DNA of 64,000 nt from positions 388,804 through 452,803 of the forward strand of contig KB722757.1 of the NCBI GenBank assembly GCA_000349905.1, written 5' to 3'. Of this stretch, positions 49,815 to 60,168 are shown one piece after another; position 1 is the first letter of the stretch; each line of letters begins with the position of its first letter. Position numbers and translations under genes: made by a program. Below the pieces are notes generated by a model, which saw only the letters and a program-made list of their open reading frames with translations, was not told where the DNA came from and did no database searches. This DNA is from Volvariella volvacea V23 (taxonomy: Eukaryota > Basidiomycota > Agaricomycetes > Agaricales > Pluteaceae).

Positions 49815-52800
49815 ATGGCATCGACTACCCTTCCTGTAGCAAGCTCCTCTGTTTCAAATATCGCTGCGCCAGCAGTAAGTCCGCATAAAAAGATTCAATT
49901 ATAATGAGCTGACTCGAGCATAACCAATCCTAGTTCCGCCAATTTACATTTTTTGATGTGGTGCCAGTCAAAGATATTCACGACCTTGATAGCCCTCCTG
50001 ATATATTCAAGGTGCATATTTCCCCATTTCCAGCATCAGGATCTCGTTTCTTATGGGCGTCAATAGGCTCCCCTTGAACTATCTACTGTCGCTTCGTCCT
50101 CTGTTGGTGTCATCGTTGCTGATATCCATGGCAGCGTCCACATCCTCGACAGCAACTTCGAGCCCGTTCAGAGTTGGGTAGCACATGTTCGAGGGAGAGT
50201 GACGCATGCAGTGGAGAGCAGAGGAATGTTGCTAACAATGGGTGTAAGTTCTCTGCGTTGCAAATTGTCCTCGTCCTCCCATTCATCTTCCAAAGTGATT
50301 AACCAAACATGTAGGAAGAAGATGCAGTCAAGAATCCAATCTTGAAGATTTGGGACCTAAGTAATAGGGATAAGAAGACCGGAGCTCCAGTTGTGCTGCG
50401 ATCCACCGAAGTCAAGCTTAGCAATCGTCCCCACCCCGTACGCACCCCAAGCGTCTTTGCGTTGACAAGTGATATTCAACATCATACAGGTGACAGCTGT
50501 GGCCCTTTCTTCCAATTTCTCGCATCTCGCAATCGGTCTTGGGGATGGCACGGTTGTGCTATACCGGCATCTCGACCAGTCTCTAGCAAGCTCCAATTCT
50601 CTCATATCCCTACCCAAACTTCGTACCGTTCACGAATCGCCAAACGAACCTATCACTGGATTGGGATTCCGAGAACCTTCACCAGAAGATTATACAAACG
50701 GACACACCAATGGAGACAACAGCATTACGAATCCTAGCGCTGCTCCTGGTTTAGCTGCGAATACTTCGTTGTTTGTTGTGACAACCAATCGTGTCCTGTC
50801 CTACCAGATATCCGGCAAAGGTAGTGGTGGACCTGCGATAGTCGTTGATGAAATTGGAGCGGCTTTGGGGTGTTCGACGATGGATTGGAAAGGGAGAGAT
50901 ATTGTTATAGCCAGGAGCGAAGCTATCTACATGTGCGGCACTGAAGGAAGAGGGACATGTTACGCGTACGAAGGTGCATATACGCCTTTCTCTGTGCTTA
51001 TTACGCGCATATACTTACCTGCATCATCAATTACAGGCAGCAAATCGTCAATACACACGCATCTCAATTATCTCATAATCGTATCACCTCCCATCGTTCC
51101 TACTGTCACTGCCGCCTCTGCAACAATACGGAACTTCGCTGCCAGAAATGCGAATGGACCAGAAACTGATGTCACGAAGGTCACCGTGTTCGATCCGGAG
51201 AATAAGCTGGTTGTATACTCCGGACCTTTTACCCAAGGAGTGCGACAGGTAGTGTCACAGTGGGGCAACGTCTACATTCTCACAAACGATGGTCATGTAA
51301 GTCGATTAAGTCGAAGTCGTCTTATCACTTGACGGATTTTCCTGTACAGTTACTTTGTTTACAAGAAAAGCCAACTTCGGCGAAACTGGACATGCTGTAT
51401 CGCAAAGCACTGTACCCATTGGCTTTAAGTGTCGCAAGGACGCAAAGCTTGGAAGAGGAGAGCGTGGCGGAAATACATCAGTATTATGGCGATCACCTGT
51501 ATGCTAAGGGTGATTTTGATGGAGCCATGACTCAGTATATCCAAACAATTGGTCACCTCCAACCCAGTTATGTTATCAGAAAGGTACAATTATATTGCAT
51601 CCGCCATATAGTCATTACTAATATTGCGGTGGTTGATAGTACCTAGACGCCCAACGAATAAACAGCCTGGTAAACTATCTCCAGGAATTGCATAATCTCG
51701 GGTTGGCGAACGCCGATCACACGACTTTACTCCTCAACACGTATACTAAACTCAAGGACGTCTCTCGTTTGGATACATTTATCAAGACGGAATCGAGAAG
51801 GGCAAAGGATGGCGAGGATAAAGACGAACTGCCTTTTGATCTTGATACCGCGATCAGAGTGTGTCGACAAGCAGGGTACTACGATCATGCGTCTTACCTC
51901 GCCAAGAAGTATGAGAGGCACGAGGATTTCTTGAGGATTCAGATTGAAGATGCTGGAAACTACGGAGAAGCGCTGAAGTATTTGCGTAAACTTGGTGTGG
52001 ATGCCGTATGTCTCCCTCTGAATCACCTACCTAGTCTTTGTTATTGACACGTTCGTAGGCTGAAAGCAACCTTGCAAGATATGGACGCGCCATGCTAGAA
52101 CAACTGCCTGAGGAAACGACACAACTCCTCATTGACTTGTGTACAGGTCTCGAACCAGGACAACCAGCAGTCGTAGGCCCCCAACCCACACGGCAAAGCA
52201 CGATGCTCACAACAAGCTCCGGACCATCGTACCTCTCCTACCTTGCACTCAACCGTGCACCTGCCGTCCTGCCGACAGTCTCTTCCCCTGACCCGAATAC
52301 TATTACTTCAACATCAACAGTGAACACACCAACCCCTCCCTCACCGTCGATTAAGACCGTGAAACCAGATACTGCGTCGAGAAGGGCTGATTCGGTATAT
52401 GAGGCACCGAGGGCACCTACACCTTCAGCTCCTACCTCTTCAAGACTCGGTGCTGCCGCCGCAGGAAACCAACACGAGCGACAGCAATCAACTGCTACCA
52501 CTGGTGCTGTCACTACTGCAGTAATAGCTCCTCCTCCTCCTCCACCGCCGAAGAGGCTGTCCCCGAGGATCTATTTCGCGCATTTCGTGGATCATATGGA
52601 GCAGTTTTTGAAGTTTTTGGAGATTGTGGCGGCTAGGAGGTGGAAGCAGAGCGTTGGTGCGGGTGGCACTATGGAGCCCGGGCAGGGACATGGACAGAGA
52701 CACGGCAAGGATCGAGTTACGGTTTCGCCATACAGTCAAGATTCAAATTCTTCTTCCGACTTTGATGGTAACGCTGAAGATGAGGAGAACGAACGGTCAG

Positions 52801-53913
52801 ACCAAGTCGCGGTCTGGAATACGCTTTTGGAGCTGTATCTGACTCTAAAGAAGGAAGATAAGAAGGAGGAAGAGGAGTTGAGAGAGAAGGCGTTGAAGGT
52901 TTTGAAGAGCGATGTATTGCCTTTCGACGTGACACATGCACTGATACTTTGTTCGACGAGAGGATTTACGAAGGGGTTGGTGTTACTTTGGGAGAAGATG
53001 GGGATGTACGAGGAGGTTGTCAGGCATTGGATAGATAGGCATAAGGAATGGGAGAGCGGTCAGAGCAGCAACAATACTGATGCTTCCTCGAACGTGCAGG
53101 GTGAACGGGCGTCGGATAAGGTGGTGAAATGCTTGGATGAGTACGGGGAGACGAATAGGCATTTGTACCCTCTCGTGTTGAGGTTTTTGACTTCGACGTC
53201 AGAGTTGTTGAGAAGACACGAAGGGGATGTGAAGAGGATATTGGAGGTGGTGGATAGAGAAGGGATTATACCGCCTGTGGGAGTTGTGCAGGTGTTGAGT
53301 AGGAATGGGGTGGCGAGTGTGGGACTTATCAAGGAGTGGTTGATGAAAAGAATCAAGAGCGCAAGGGAGGAGATTAAGAGTGTGAGTAATTTACCCTTTG
53401 TGAAGCGATTGACTGACACTCTGGCCTATAGGATTTGGAGCTTACAAAGTCGTACAGAGCAGAGACGGCTGCGAAGTTGCAGCAAGTTGCGACGCTATCA
53501 GATCCTGAACATGCAAGAGTGCTACACGTTACTAGGTGCTCAGCGTGTGGCGGTCAGATAGACTTGCCGGTCGTACACTTCATGTGCGACCATAGCTATC
53601 ATCAACGGTAAGCCCCATTCCGGATCTTCATCACCCTTTCTAACCATGACTTCTCTTGCCAATTTAAAACAGGTGCCTTGTGGACCAAGAATACGAATGT
53701 CCCAACTGCGTCCGCGAGCACGGTTTCATAAAAGAGATCAGAAGAAACAATGAGAGACTGGCCGATCAGCATGATGTGTTTAAACAGGAAGTGCAAGAGG
53801 CAGGGTTTGAAGCTGTCGCTACTGCGTTTAGTAGAGGATTCTTGAATATGAGGGCTTTGGAGGGTGCGGGCATTGGTAATGGAGGCATCGGTGCTGGTGC
53901 CGCATTTTCGTAA
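49815..53913 (+). CDS. VPS11: Vacuolar protein sorting protein 11 (HOPS/CORVET core subunit)
   Basis: Core subunit of the CORVET and HOPS tethering complexes acting on endosomes and vacuoles. Eleven phase-consistent exons are inferred, giving about 1,173 residues. The N-terminal beta-propeller starts FRQFTFFDVVPVKD and includes VHILDSNFEPVQSW and VTAVALSSNFSHLAIGLGDG. The helical clathrin-repeat region follows (YRKALYPLALSVA, DHLYAKGDFDGAMTQYI, LGLANADHTTLLLNTYTKL, ACRQAGYYDHA-like repeat). The low-complexity region around residues 640-750 is an insertion relative to yeast. The C-terminal RING is CSACGGQ, then LPVVHFMCDHSYHQRC and CPNC. An intron at 50974-51036 (63 nt, in frame, no stop) interrupts the propeller. 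Removing it restores CYAYEGSKSSIHTHLNYLIIV, matching the family. Confidence 0.94.
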
Positions 53914-54317
53914 TAGTACGAGCACGTTTATGCACGTTTTGGGGAGCTATACAGTAGTGGTGCTCACCAGCAGGCTTCGAGGCAGCACATTGTTTGTGGT
54001 CTTGTTGATATAACTCGCAATCGCCACCAAGCCGCAAAGGCTGAAACGTAACCCCGTTGACGTACACCACAGAAAGCGATACAAAGGGTCCCTGGACGCC
54101 ACAGTGGTGACCCTCTAAGATGTCGATAATGAGACACGAGGCCATCGGATGCCGTGGAACCCCGACGCAGGGCGTATGCTTCACCGCCAAGTTCAGCGCC
54201 CATCGAACTAGTCAGGGCCTGACAGCGCTCAGCACTCAGCCACGATCATAGGTGGTTGCACACCCTTTTATTGCAACTCACACCCGCAAACGCTGCTTTT
54301 CTGTCTTCACTCCTCTC
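53914..54317. other. Short intergenic region
   Basis: This is the VPS11 3' flank and the promoter of the right P450 copy. The minus-strand open frames here have no recognisable motifs. Confidence 0.5.
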
Positions 54318-56376
54318 ATGACATTTCCCGTCCTTTATACAGTCCTATGCTGCGTCATCGCCTACGCCGCTGTTGCTGCCACTAAAGCCCCTAAGGTAGG
54401 AGCCAATGTTTTCGTTTGCGTCACGCTGACATGTCTGGTTCTTTTCAGCTGGGGCATATACCAACCGTTAAACCGCTCGGCCTCTTGTCGTCCTATATAG
54501 AGGCGGTTAGATTGCTGACCCAGATCAGCGCATCAGTGCACGAAGGTTGCATCAAGGTTCTTCCGTATCCTAGTATTCCTCATTCAGAACGTCACTGACG
54601 AGGAGCAGTATGGAGGCCGGCCTTTCAAGATCCCATTGTTTACACGCTGGATGGTGGCTGTTGGTGATCCAAAGCTGGTGGAGGAGTTGAGGAAAGCAAC
54701 AGACGAGCAGCTGTCACTCGTGGAAGCTGTAGGCGAGGTAAGTGTAAGGTCATTTTTATCAAACTGGATAGTTCCTTACTGGTGCTGGGTGTAGATGCTA
54801 CAGCTCCGTTACACAGTGGGTAAGGAAATAATGACGGATACCTTTCATGTTCATACAGTCAGGTCCTCGTTGACACGAAATATCTCGAGTTCCATTGGGG
54901 TCATTTTCGACGAGGTTGAAAATAGTTTCTCGGAATATATCCCCACCCGGGATAAAGGTGTGCTAGAGGTCACATCCACCTACACCTTGTGACTGACATC
55001 GTCCAATGGCACCTCAGAATGGGTGGAAGTTCCAGCATATAATACCATTATGCATATGGTCTGCAGAATTAGCAACCGAGTATTCGTTGGTTTGCCGATC
55101 TGTATGTCTCGTTATCAGACGTATGATTTCCACTAATAAGTTGCTCAGGCCGCAATCCTGATTATCAAGAATTAAATGAAAATTTCACCCTTGAACTTTC
55201 AAAAGCTGGCTTTTTTCTCTCAATGTTTCCTCAATTCCTTAAACCGTGAGTTACAATATGCGAACCCTGTCGATGTGCTTAGCGAGTATCAAACCTCCCA
55301 GCGTCCTGGCCCCTTTCATAGCCAATCCTGAGCGTAATATGCGACGTATCATCAAACACGTTGGGCCCGAGATTGAAGCACGCATCAGTTGGCTTAATAA
55401 TAAAAGTGCAGCTTGGGACAATCGACCAGTATGTATTTTCTGAAGCGCACTACCCATTGGGTTGACTTCAAGCTTTGACACATAGAATGACCTCATCTCA
55501 TGGTTGTTGGAATCTGCCCCAGAGTCTAGACGTACTGTCCGTGAGATAGCCCTGAGAATACTCTTCCTCAATTTTGGTGCAATCCATACCACGACCATTG
55601 TATGTGCCTACACAAAACAGTGCTCCAGTATTAAATGCCCACGTTGCTCACTTCCATTTAATAGAGTGTGACCCATGTTCTTTATACGCTAGCTGTCCGC
55701 CCAGAGTATATTCAGCCCTTACGTGAAGAATCAAAGGCGGTAATCGGAAAGGAGGGGTGGTCAAAGGCTTCTATGGGGAAACTTGTCAAGTTGGATAGCT
55801 TCCTCAAAGAGACATTACGCCAGAAAGCGGGACCATGTGAGTCAATTCCGTGTCTGTCTATTCTTCTTTATTTTTACTTGCACCATTCTAGTGGCATCGG
55901 AACGCAAGGTATTAAAGGATTTCACCCTCTCGGATGGAACATTCCTACCTGCTGGAACTTATGTGGCCATCGCTACGGCCCCTGCTCACTATAATGAAGA
56001 AATATACCCGGATCCTCATTCATTCGACGGCTTCCGATTCTCTAGAATGCATGAAGCAGAACAAGACACATACTCAACTAAAGATGGCACAGCAAACCTG
56101 GCCCCGTCCTGGTTGTCATTTGGTACAGGAAGGCATGCATGGTATGAAACTCTCATGGTTTGTCCCTTCTCCTTTGACTTACGAAATGTGTAAAGTCCTG
56201 GGAGGTTTTTCGCGGTCAACGAAATCAAATGTATGATGGCATACATTTTGTTGAACTATGACTTTAAGCTCGGAGCCACTGAGAGGGAGAGACCGGTTGA
56301 TATGGAGATAGGTGGGAATGCCCTACCGAACCAATCTGCGAAGTTGGCATTCAAGAAGAGGACAAGTCCCATATAA
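54318..56376 (+). CDS. Cytochrome P450 monooxygenase (right copy)
   Basis: Paralogue of the P450 at 42565-44632, in opposite orientation. It starts with an N-terminal anchor (MTFPVLYTVLCCVIAYAAVA). Early exons are 54318-54395, 54449-54556, 54609-54737 and 54795-54957, and further exons run to 56376; about ten introns in all. Motifs: YGGRPFKIPLFTRW, an I-helix equivalent GAIHTTT, E-x-x-R in LKETLRQ, PHSFDGFRF and FGTGRHACPGRFFA. As in the left copy, an intron (56142-56195) splits the haem Cys codon, here TG/T. The first intron has a normal GT donor where the left copy has GC. The intron at 54557-54608 contains CTGAC 12 nt before its AG. Every join I checked keeps frame, so the gene appears intact. 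Substrate unknown. Confidence 0.87.
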
Positions 56377-57215
56377 TTCCCGATACCCCTTTAGGTTTGA
56401 GGGTTTTCTGCTGTGCAGTACTGTAATGGATCTACATTTTGCTAGTCATTTGAAGTGATCTATTCGGGGGAAATCCCCTGTTGAAATTGTATAAATACCC
56501 TGTGTGTTGTAGGCTTGGAATTCAGACTTGTTTGATTCCAGTCAATCTCGTCTAGTGTGGTGTGACTGTAATTCTATGCTCTCATCACATATTTTTGACT
56601 TACCACGCTAATGCACACAACCATCTCCAGAATGCTATTGGATACCAAGGGTCTGATCAACCCAATGATTTCAAGTGTTCTCAGCCCTACCATTATCTAT
56701 TCTCTTATCTCATCAACATTACTGCTGATCATGCACAAGTGCCGATGAAAACTAGCCCTCAGAGCTTCTATCACCACAGCTGGCCAAGTTGCGACAGAAC
56801 CACAGACGCTTGGAGTGATACACCACACAGCCGGATAGCATTGGTGAGAATGTTTTGATAAAGCCGCTTAAGGGCACCATGCAATTCTGCTCTAGGGACA
56901 CCAGGTCCGTACAACATCACCCATTCACAAACACAAAGAACACGATTAATAAACCCTTCTCTTCACGACTCACTCGGATCCTAACTGCTGACTCCAACTC
57001 TAACCGCCGCTTTATTGATGGTGACCTTGGTGATGATGCTGGTAAGGTTGGGTGGCACGAGCCATTACTGTCGCCGATTGTATTTTGTATTTTGTAGGCA
57101 CGTACAGACCCTGGTGCCCCTACAGCAGAATTGCGTGGTGCCTTTGAAGGGACTCTGCATTGATTGGTCTTCCTACTCCTCGTCGAAGATGCCACCCCAA
57201 CCTGCTCGACAGCAT
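56377..57215. other. Intergenic region
   Basis: This is the 3' flank of the right P450 and of the minus-strand endonuclease relic. No gene is supported. It occupies the position that mirrors the 41.9-42.5 kb spacer in the left arm. Confidence 0.45.
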
Positions 57216-57934
57216 TCAGATGGTAAAGACACATCTCAACCCGCTATGGTCACACCATTCGAGCGAAGCAGAATCCCCGCCTGGCTTAGGCACCTCGATA
57301 AGACCTGGGTGCAGAATTTCCATCTCCTCAGCCCTCAAGCCCATCATTGCAACCTTATCCAACCTCTTCGTTTCAGCCCAACCTTCCGTTCCCTACCAAC
57401 ACTCCACGTAGGCGCATCAGGGTCTGTGCTCCCATGCAATGCGAGCCAAGCATCCACCAGTCCGTTCTTGTCGATGAGCTCATCATCCCCGGGGCTGATG
57501 GAGTTGAAGTCGCCTGCAATGAACCCACCACTGCATCCAGGCTCGCGCAGGACCTTGGCCAGTATCTCCAACTGCTGGGTCCGGTAAGATAACCCCTCAA
57601 ATGAGTCGAGATGCACGTTGATGAGACGGAAGACTGTGTCTGGTGCGGTTGGGGGGATGATGTCAACACAAAGCCCATCCCTTCCGGACGCGCTCGGAAG
57701 TTCCATGCAGGAGACCGGCCCGACCATGAACTTTTCCTCTCCCTCGATCCCATCACCTACCTTCTGCGAATCCAGGTCGGAGGCAAAGCGCTTGGTGGAC
57801 AGCGACGTCATGGTCGCAAAGTACTTGTCCTCAAACGAGGTGTTGTCCTCGGCGTCAGTCGTCAGGAAGGCCTCTGCGGCAATTCGTGCTGCCCAGCTTG
57901 TCTCTGAGCGCTTTTCGAAAGCATGGGTGCCCAT
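57216..57934 (-). pseudogene. Endonuclease/exonuclease/phosphatase-family relic (TDP2-like)
   Basis: The minus-strand frame from 57934 encodes the second half of an EEP-fold phosphodiesterase. Visible motifs are TSFEDKYFATMTSLSTKRF, LINVHLDSF and FIAGDFNSI (the catalytic GDxN loop). Near 57355 the frame shifts: two extra bases (AG) after KR break the reading. In the next frame the conserved ending continues as RLDKVAMMGL, IEVPKPGGDS and SDHSGLR-like CDHSGLRCVFTI, with a stop at 57216-57218. The first catalytic half (the N-terminal Asn and Glu metal ligands) is missing upstream, where I see only non-coding DNA. It is therefore 5'-truncated and frameshifted. An unrecognised intron at the shift is a less likely alternative. 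Confidence 0.7.
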
Positions 57935-58251
57935 CTGAAGTTAGAGGGATCGAAGCAAGAAAGAGAACGCTGGATTCTGTTAGCCATGGCGGTTGTGACT
58001 CGTTACCTTGCTACAAGCAAGGTCTCTCCTACCCATTGTTTTTGCGATTGGCACATGTGTGCAAATAAATAAACGACTACTCTTCCGATAAGGGCTCCAT
58101 AAAAGCTTGGATTGTCTGAGGTGGAGAACGTGCCGCACCGGATTTATGATAGGTGACGGTTTTCGTGCGTACCTCCCTCAGCAGTGCTAGATGCGCCAAA
58201 TCATTTCATTAATGTGAAACCTGAATAGTCCACAAATATACAATGCGCACT

Positions 58252-60168
58252 CTACGTTCTCTCAAGATATCTATGACCTCGTCTACCCCGCGATTGTAGA
58301 ATTGTGCCATCTCGACCACGCCAAGTGATTTCATCACATAGGGCCCCAAATTCTCTCTCAACGAAGCGATATAATGGATGTTGCTCTTTGAATTGATAGC
58401 GGGGACGAGTGGTTGAGTCCGTGTCCCAATTCCAGCCCTTGAGCACCAGCTCTTTGAGCTTATGCTTGCCAAGTAAGAAACCCAAAACAACTTGCTGCAG
58501 CAGAGGGAGCGGCTCCTCCCGTAGACCTTGATAATCCATGCGAACATATCCCAACCTCTTCACATTGCCAAAACAGGTCTTCAGGATAGCTTCGCAAGAA
58601 TTGCATGCTGATTCCGGGAAAATCCGTGGCCCCCACGGGTCAACTTTGCTGCATTTGCACTGAGGTAGGAGAGAAACTAGACTATTCGTGATTGGCGTCT
58701 TTGCGGTATCTTCTTCTATTGTGATTGTATTCAAGGTAGGCAAGGTCGAGAAAATCTGGAGTAGCGGCTGAGAAAACCGAAATCTACTACCACTACAAAG
58801 TTCAAGATCTTGGAGATCGCCGATGGGTAAGGACTGAATAAAGTGGAGGATCCCCTCATTCAATTCCTCCGGGAAGCTGCGACGCGCGCTCTTGAAGTTG
58901 CACCAGATGGAGTACCTGGCACGACGAGGGTTTGAAAAAGGGTCTAGCTCAATATTCACGTGCTTCAAGTTGCAGCCCCATTGCTCCGCCCCTAGTCTGA
59001 GGTATTGGAAGGAATGTCGGGGAGAGCAGGTGAGTGTGAGGGACATAAGAAATGTACAAAAGGTTTCCATATCTTCGGTATCGTTCCAGACGGCAATCCT
59101 TGCTGTGAGGGGAAATGACACGGCTTTGATAAAGTCGAGATGTTGGTTGATGTTGTCTCCAGAGAGTTTAAGGGACTTCAGGTGCGTTAGGCGAATGGAT
59201 GTGGTTTGTTGAATGGTATGTGGCCGCAGCTGACACAAAACCTTGTACAAATGTAGGTTCTGTAACTGCCTTATCGATGTGAGGCAGAGAAGGAAGCTTT
59301 CCCAATCCATCTTGCTGTATGTGCTGCACCCGTGCAATGACAAACTTGACAGAGTATCGTGCAGGAGTCGGCTGTCCCAAGTGTGGCAGTTCAATGACAG
59401 TGACGTGAGACGAAACGGACTTGGATTAGTCGCGAACAATTGTATGAGTGGATCACATGCTCGAGGCGCATCTTCGGTTTCCCAGAGCACCAGTTCTTCC
59501 AGATCATTAAAGATCGACCACAGGATTTCGCTTTGATGGATTTTAGGTGGTCGATTTAAGCATACATGCAAACGATGGAGTGGCCGCGCAGTTCCATCCT
59601 TGCCTAGATAGTGCAATAGATCGCTAGAGTCAGGTAGCTTCCCTTTATAGGGATAGGGAACTGCCATCCCGAGACTGAGTACCGAGAGGGGCAAAGGCTG
59701 AGACCTTATAAGTACTTCGTCTGCCCATTCGGGTGGGGTAAGGGGAATGTGAATAGCTGTCCATAGAGCTGGATAGTTGATAGCAACTGCTCTCAATCGC
59801 CTGCATACATGCGTAACCTTGATCCAGCGGTATGTGGGATAGATGGATTGGCAAGGGTAGCTGCTTGAACCGTGCATTTGTTGATCGTGACGCTCCTCGA
59901 CATCAAGCTTGTATATGGATATGATTTCCCGTAAGATTTCGGGTGGGAGCCGGAAAATGGGCACATAGTTATTGCGGAGCTTTTCAAGGGAGTTAATCTG
60001 TCCGTCTAGACGACCTATCTCTTCCTCCATCCGAGCCTTTAAGCGAGCCATTTCTTCATCAAACATAGCTTCTAAACGTGTCTTTTCGTCCTGAATACAA
60101 GCGATATTCTCGTTAATTTGACCAAAACTGCAGTCGTTCGCATCGAGCGTATAGAGGTTAGACGACAT
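58252..60168 (-). CDS. F-box protein with N-terminal coiled coil (intact copy)
   Basis: Predicted SCF ubiquitin-ligase adaptor of the type expanded in Agaricomycetes. A single uninterrupted exon of 638 codons on the minus strand starts at 60168. Residues about 25-65 are a charged coiled coil (KTRLEAMFDEEMARLKARME). The F-box follows (IFRLPPEILREIISIYKLD, then WIKVTHVCRRLRAVA and YPALWTAIHIPL). The rest has leucine-rich repeat-like strands, for example FNDLEELVLW, FRLTSLSLNCHTW, LQNLHLYKVL and THLKSLKLSG. A CNSCEAILKTCF motif near residue 525 is conserved in the broken copy at 39 kb. The absence of introns contrasts with most genes in this window. The target is unknown. Confidence 0.85.
   Translation of the reverse strand: MSSNLYTLDANDCSFGQINENIACIQDEKTRLEAMFDEEMARLKARMEEEIGRLDGQINSLEKLRNNYVPIFRLPPEILREIISIYKLDVEERHDQQMHGSSSYPCQSIYPTYRWIKVTHVCRRLRAVAINYPALWTAIHIPLTPPEWADEVLIRSQPLPLSVLSLGMAVPYPYKGKLPDSSDLLHYLGKDGTARPLHRLHVCLNRPPKIHQSEILWSIFNDLEELVLWETEDAPRACDPLIQLFATNPSPFRLTSLSLNCHTWDSRLLHDTLSSLSLHGCSTYSKMDWESFLLCLTSIRQLQNLHLYKVLCQLRPHTIQQTTSIRLTHLKSLKLSGDNINQHLDFIKAVSFPLTARIAVWNDTEDMETFCTFLMSLTLTCSPRHSFQYLRLGAEQWGCNLKHVNIELDPFSNPRRARYSIWCNFKSARRSFPEELNEGILHFIQSLPIGDLQDLELCSGSRFRFSQPLLQIFSTLPTLNTITIEEDTAKTPITNSLVSLLPQCKCSKVDPWGPRIFPESACNSCEAILKTCFGNVKRLGYVRMDYQGLREEPLPLLQQVVLGFLLGKHKLKELVLKGWNWDTDSTTRPRYQFKEQHPLYRFVEREFGALCDEITWRGRDGTILQSRGRRGHRYLERT

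Noticed and set aside
54557..54587. Ultra-short (31-nt) intron in the right P450, and a 27-nt equivalent in the left copy
   Set aside because: Using the next AG gives normal 52-nt and 48-nt introns, a good CTGAC branch point in the right copy, and the family-like EGC-x-K/YGGRPF join.
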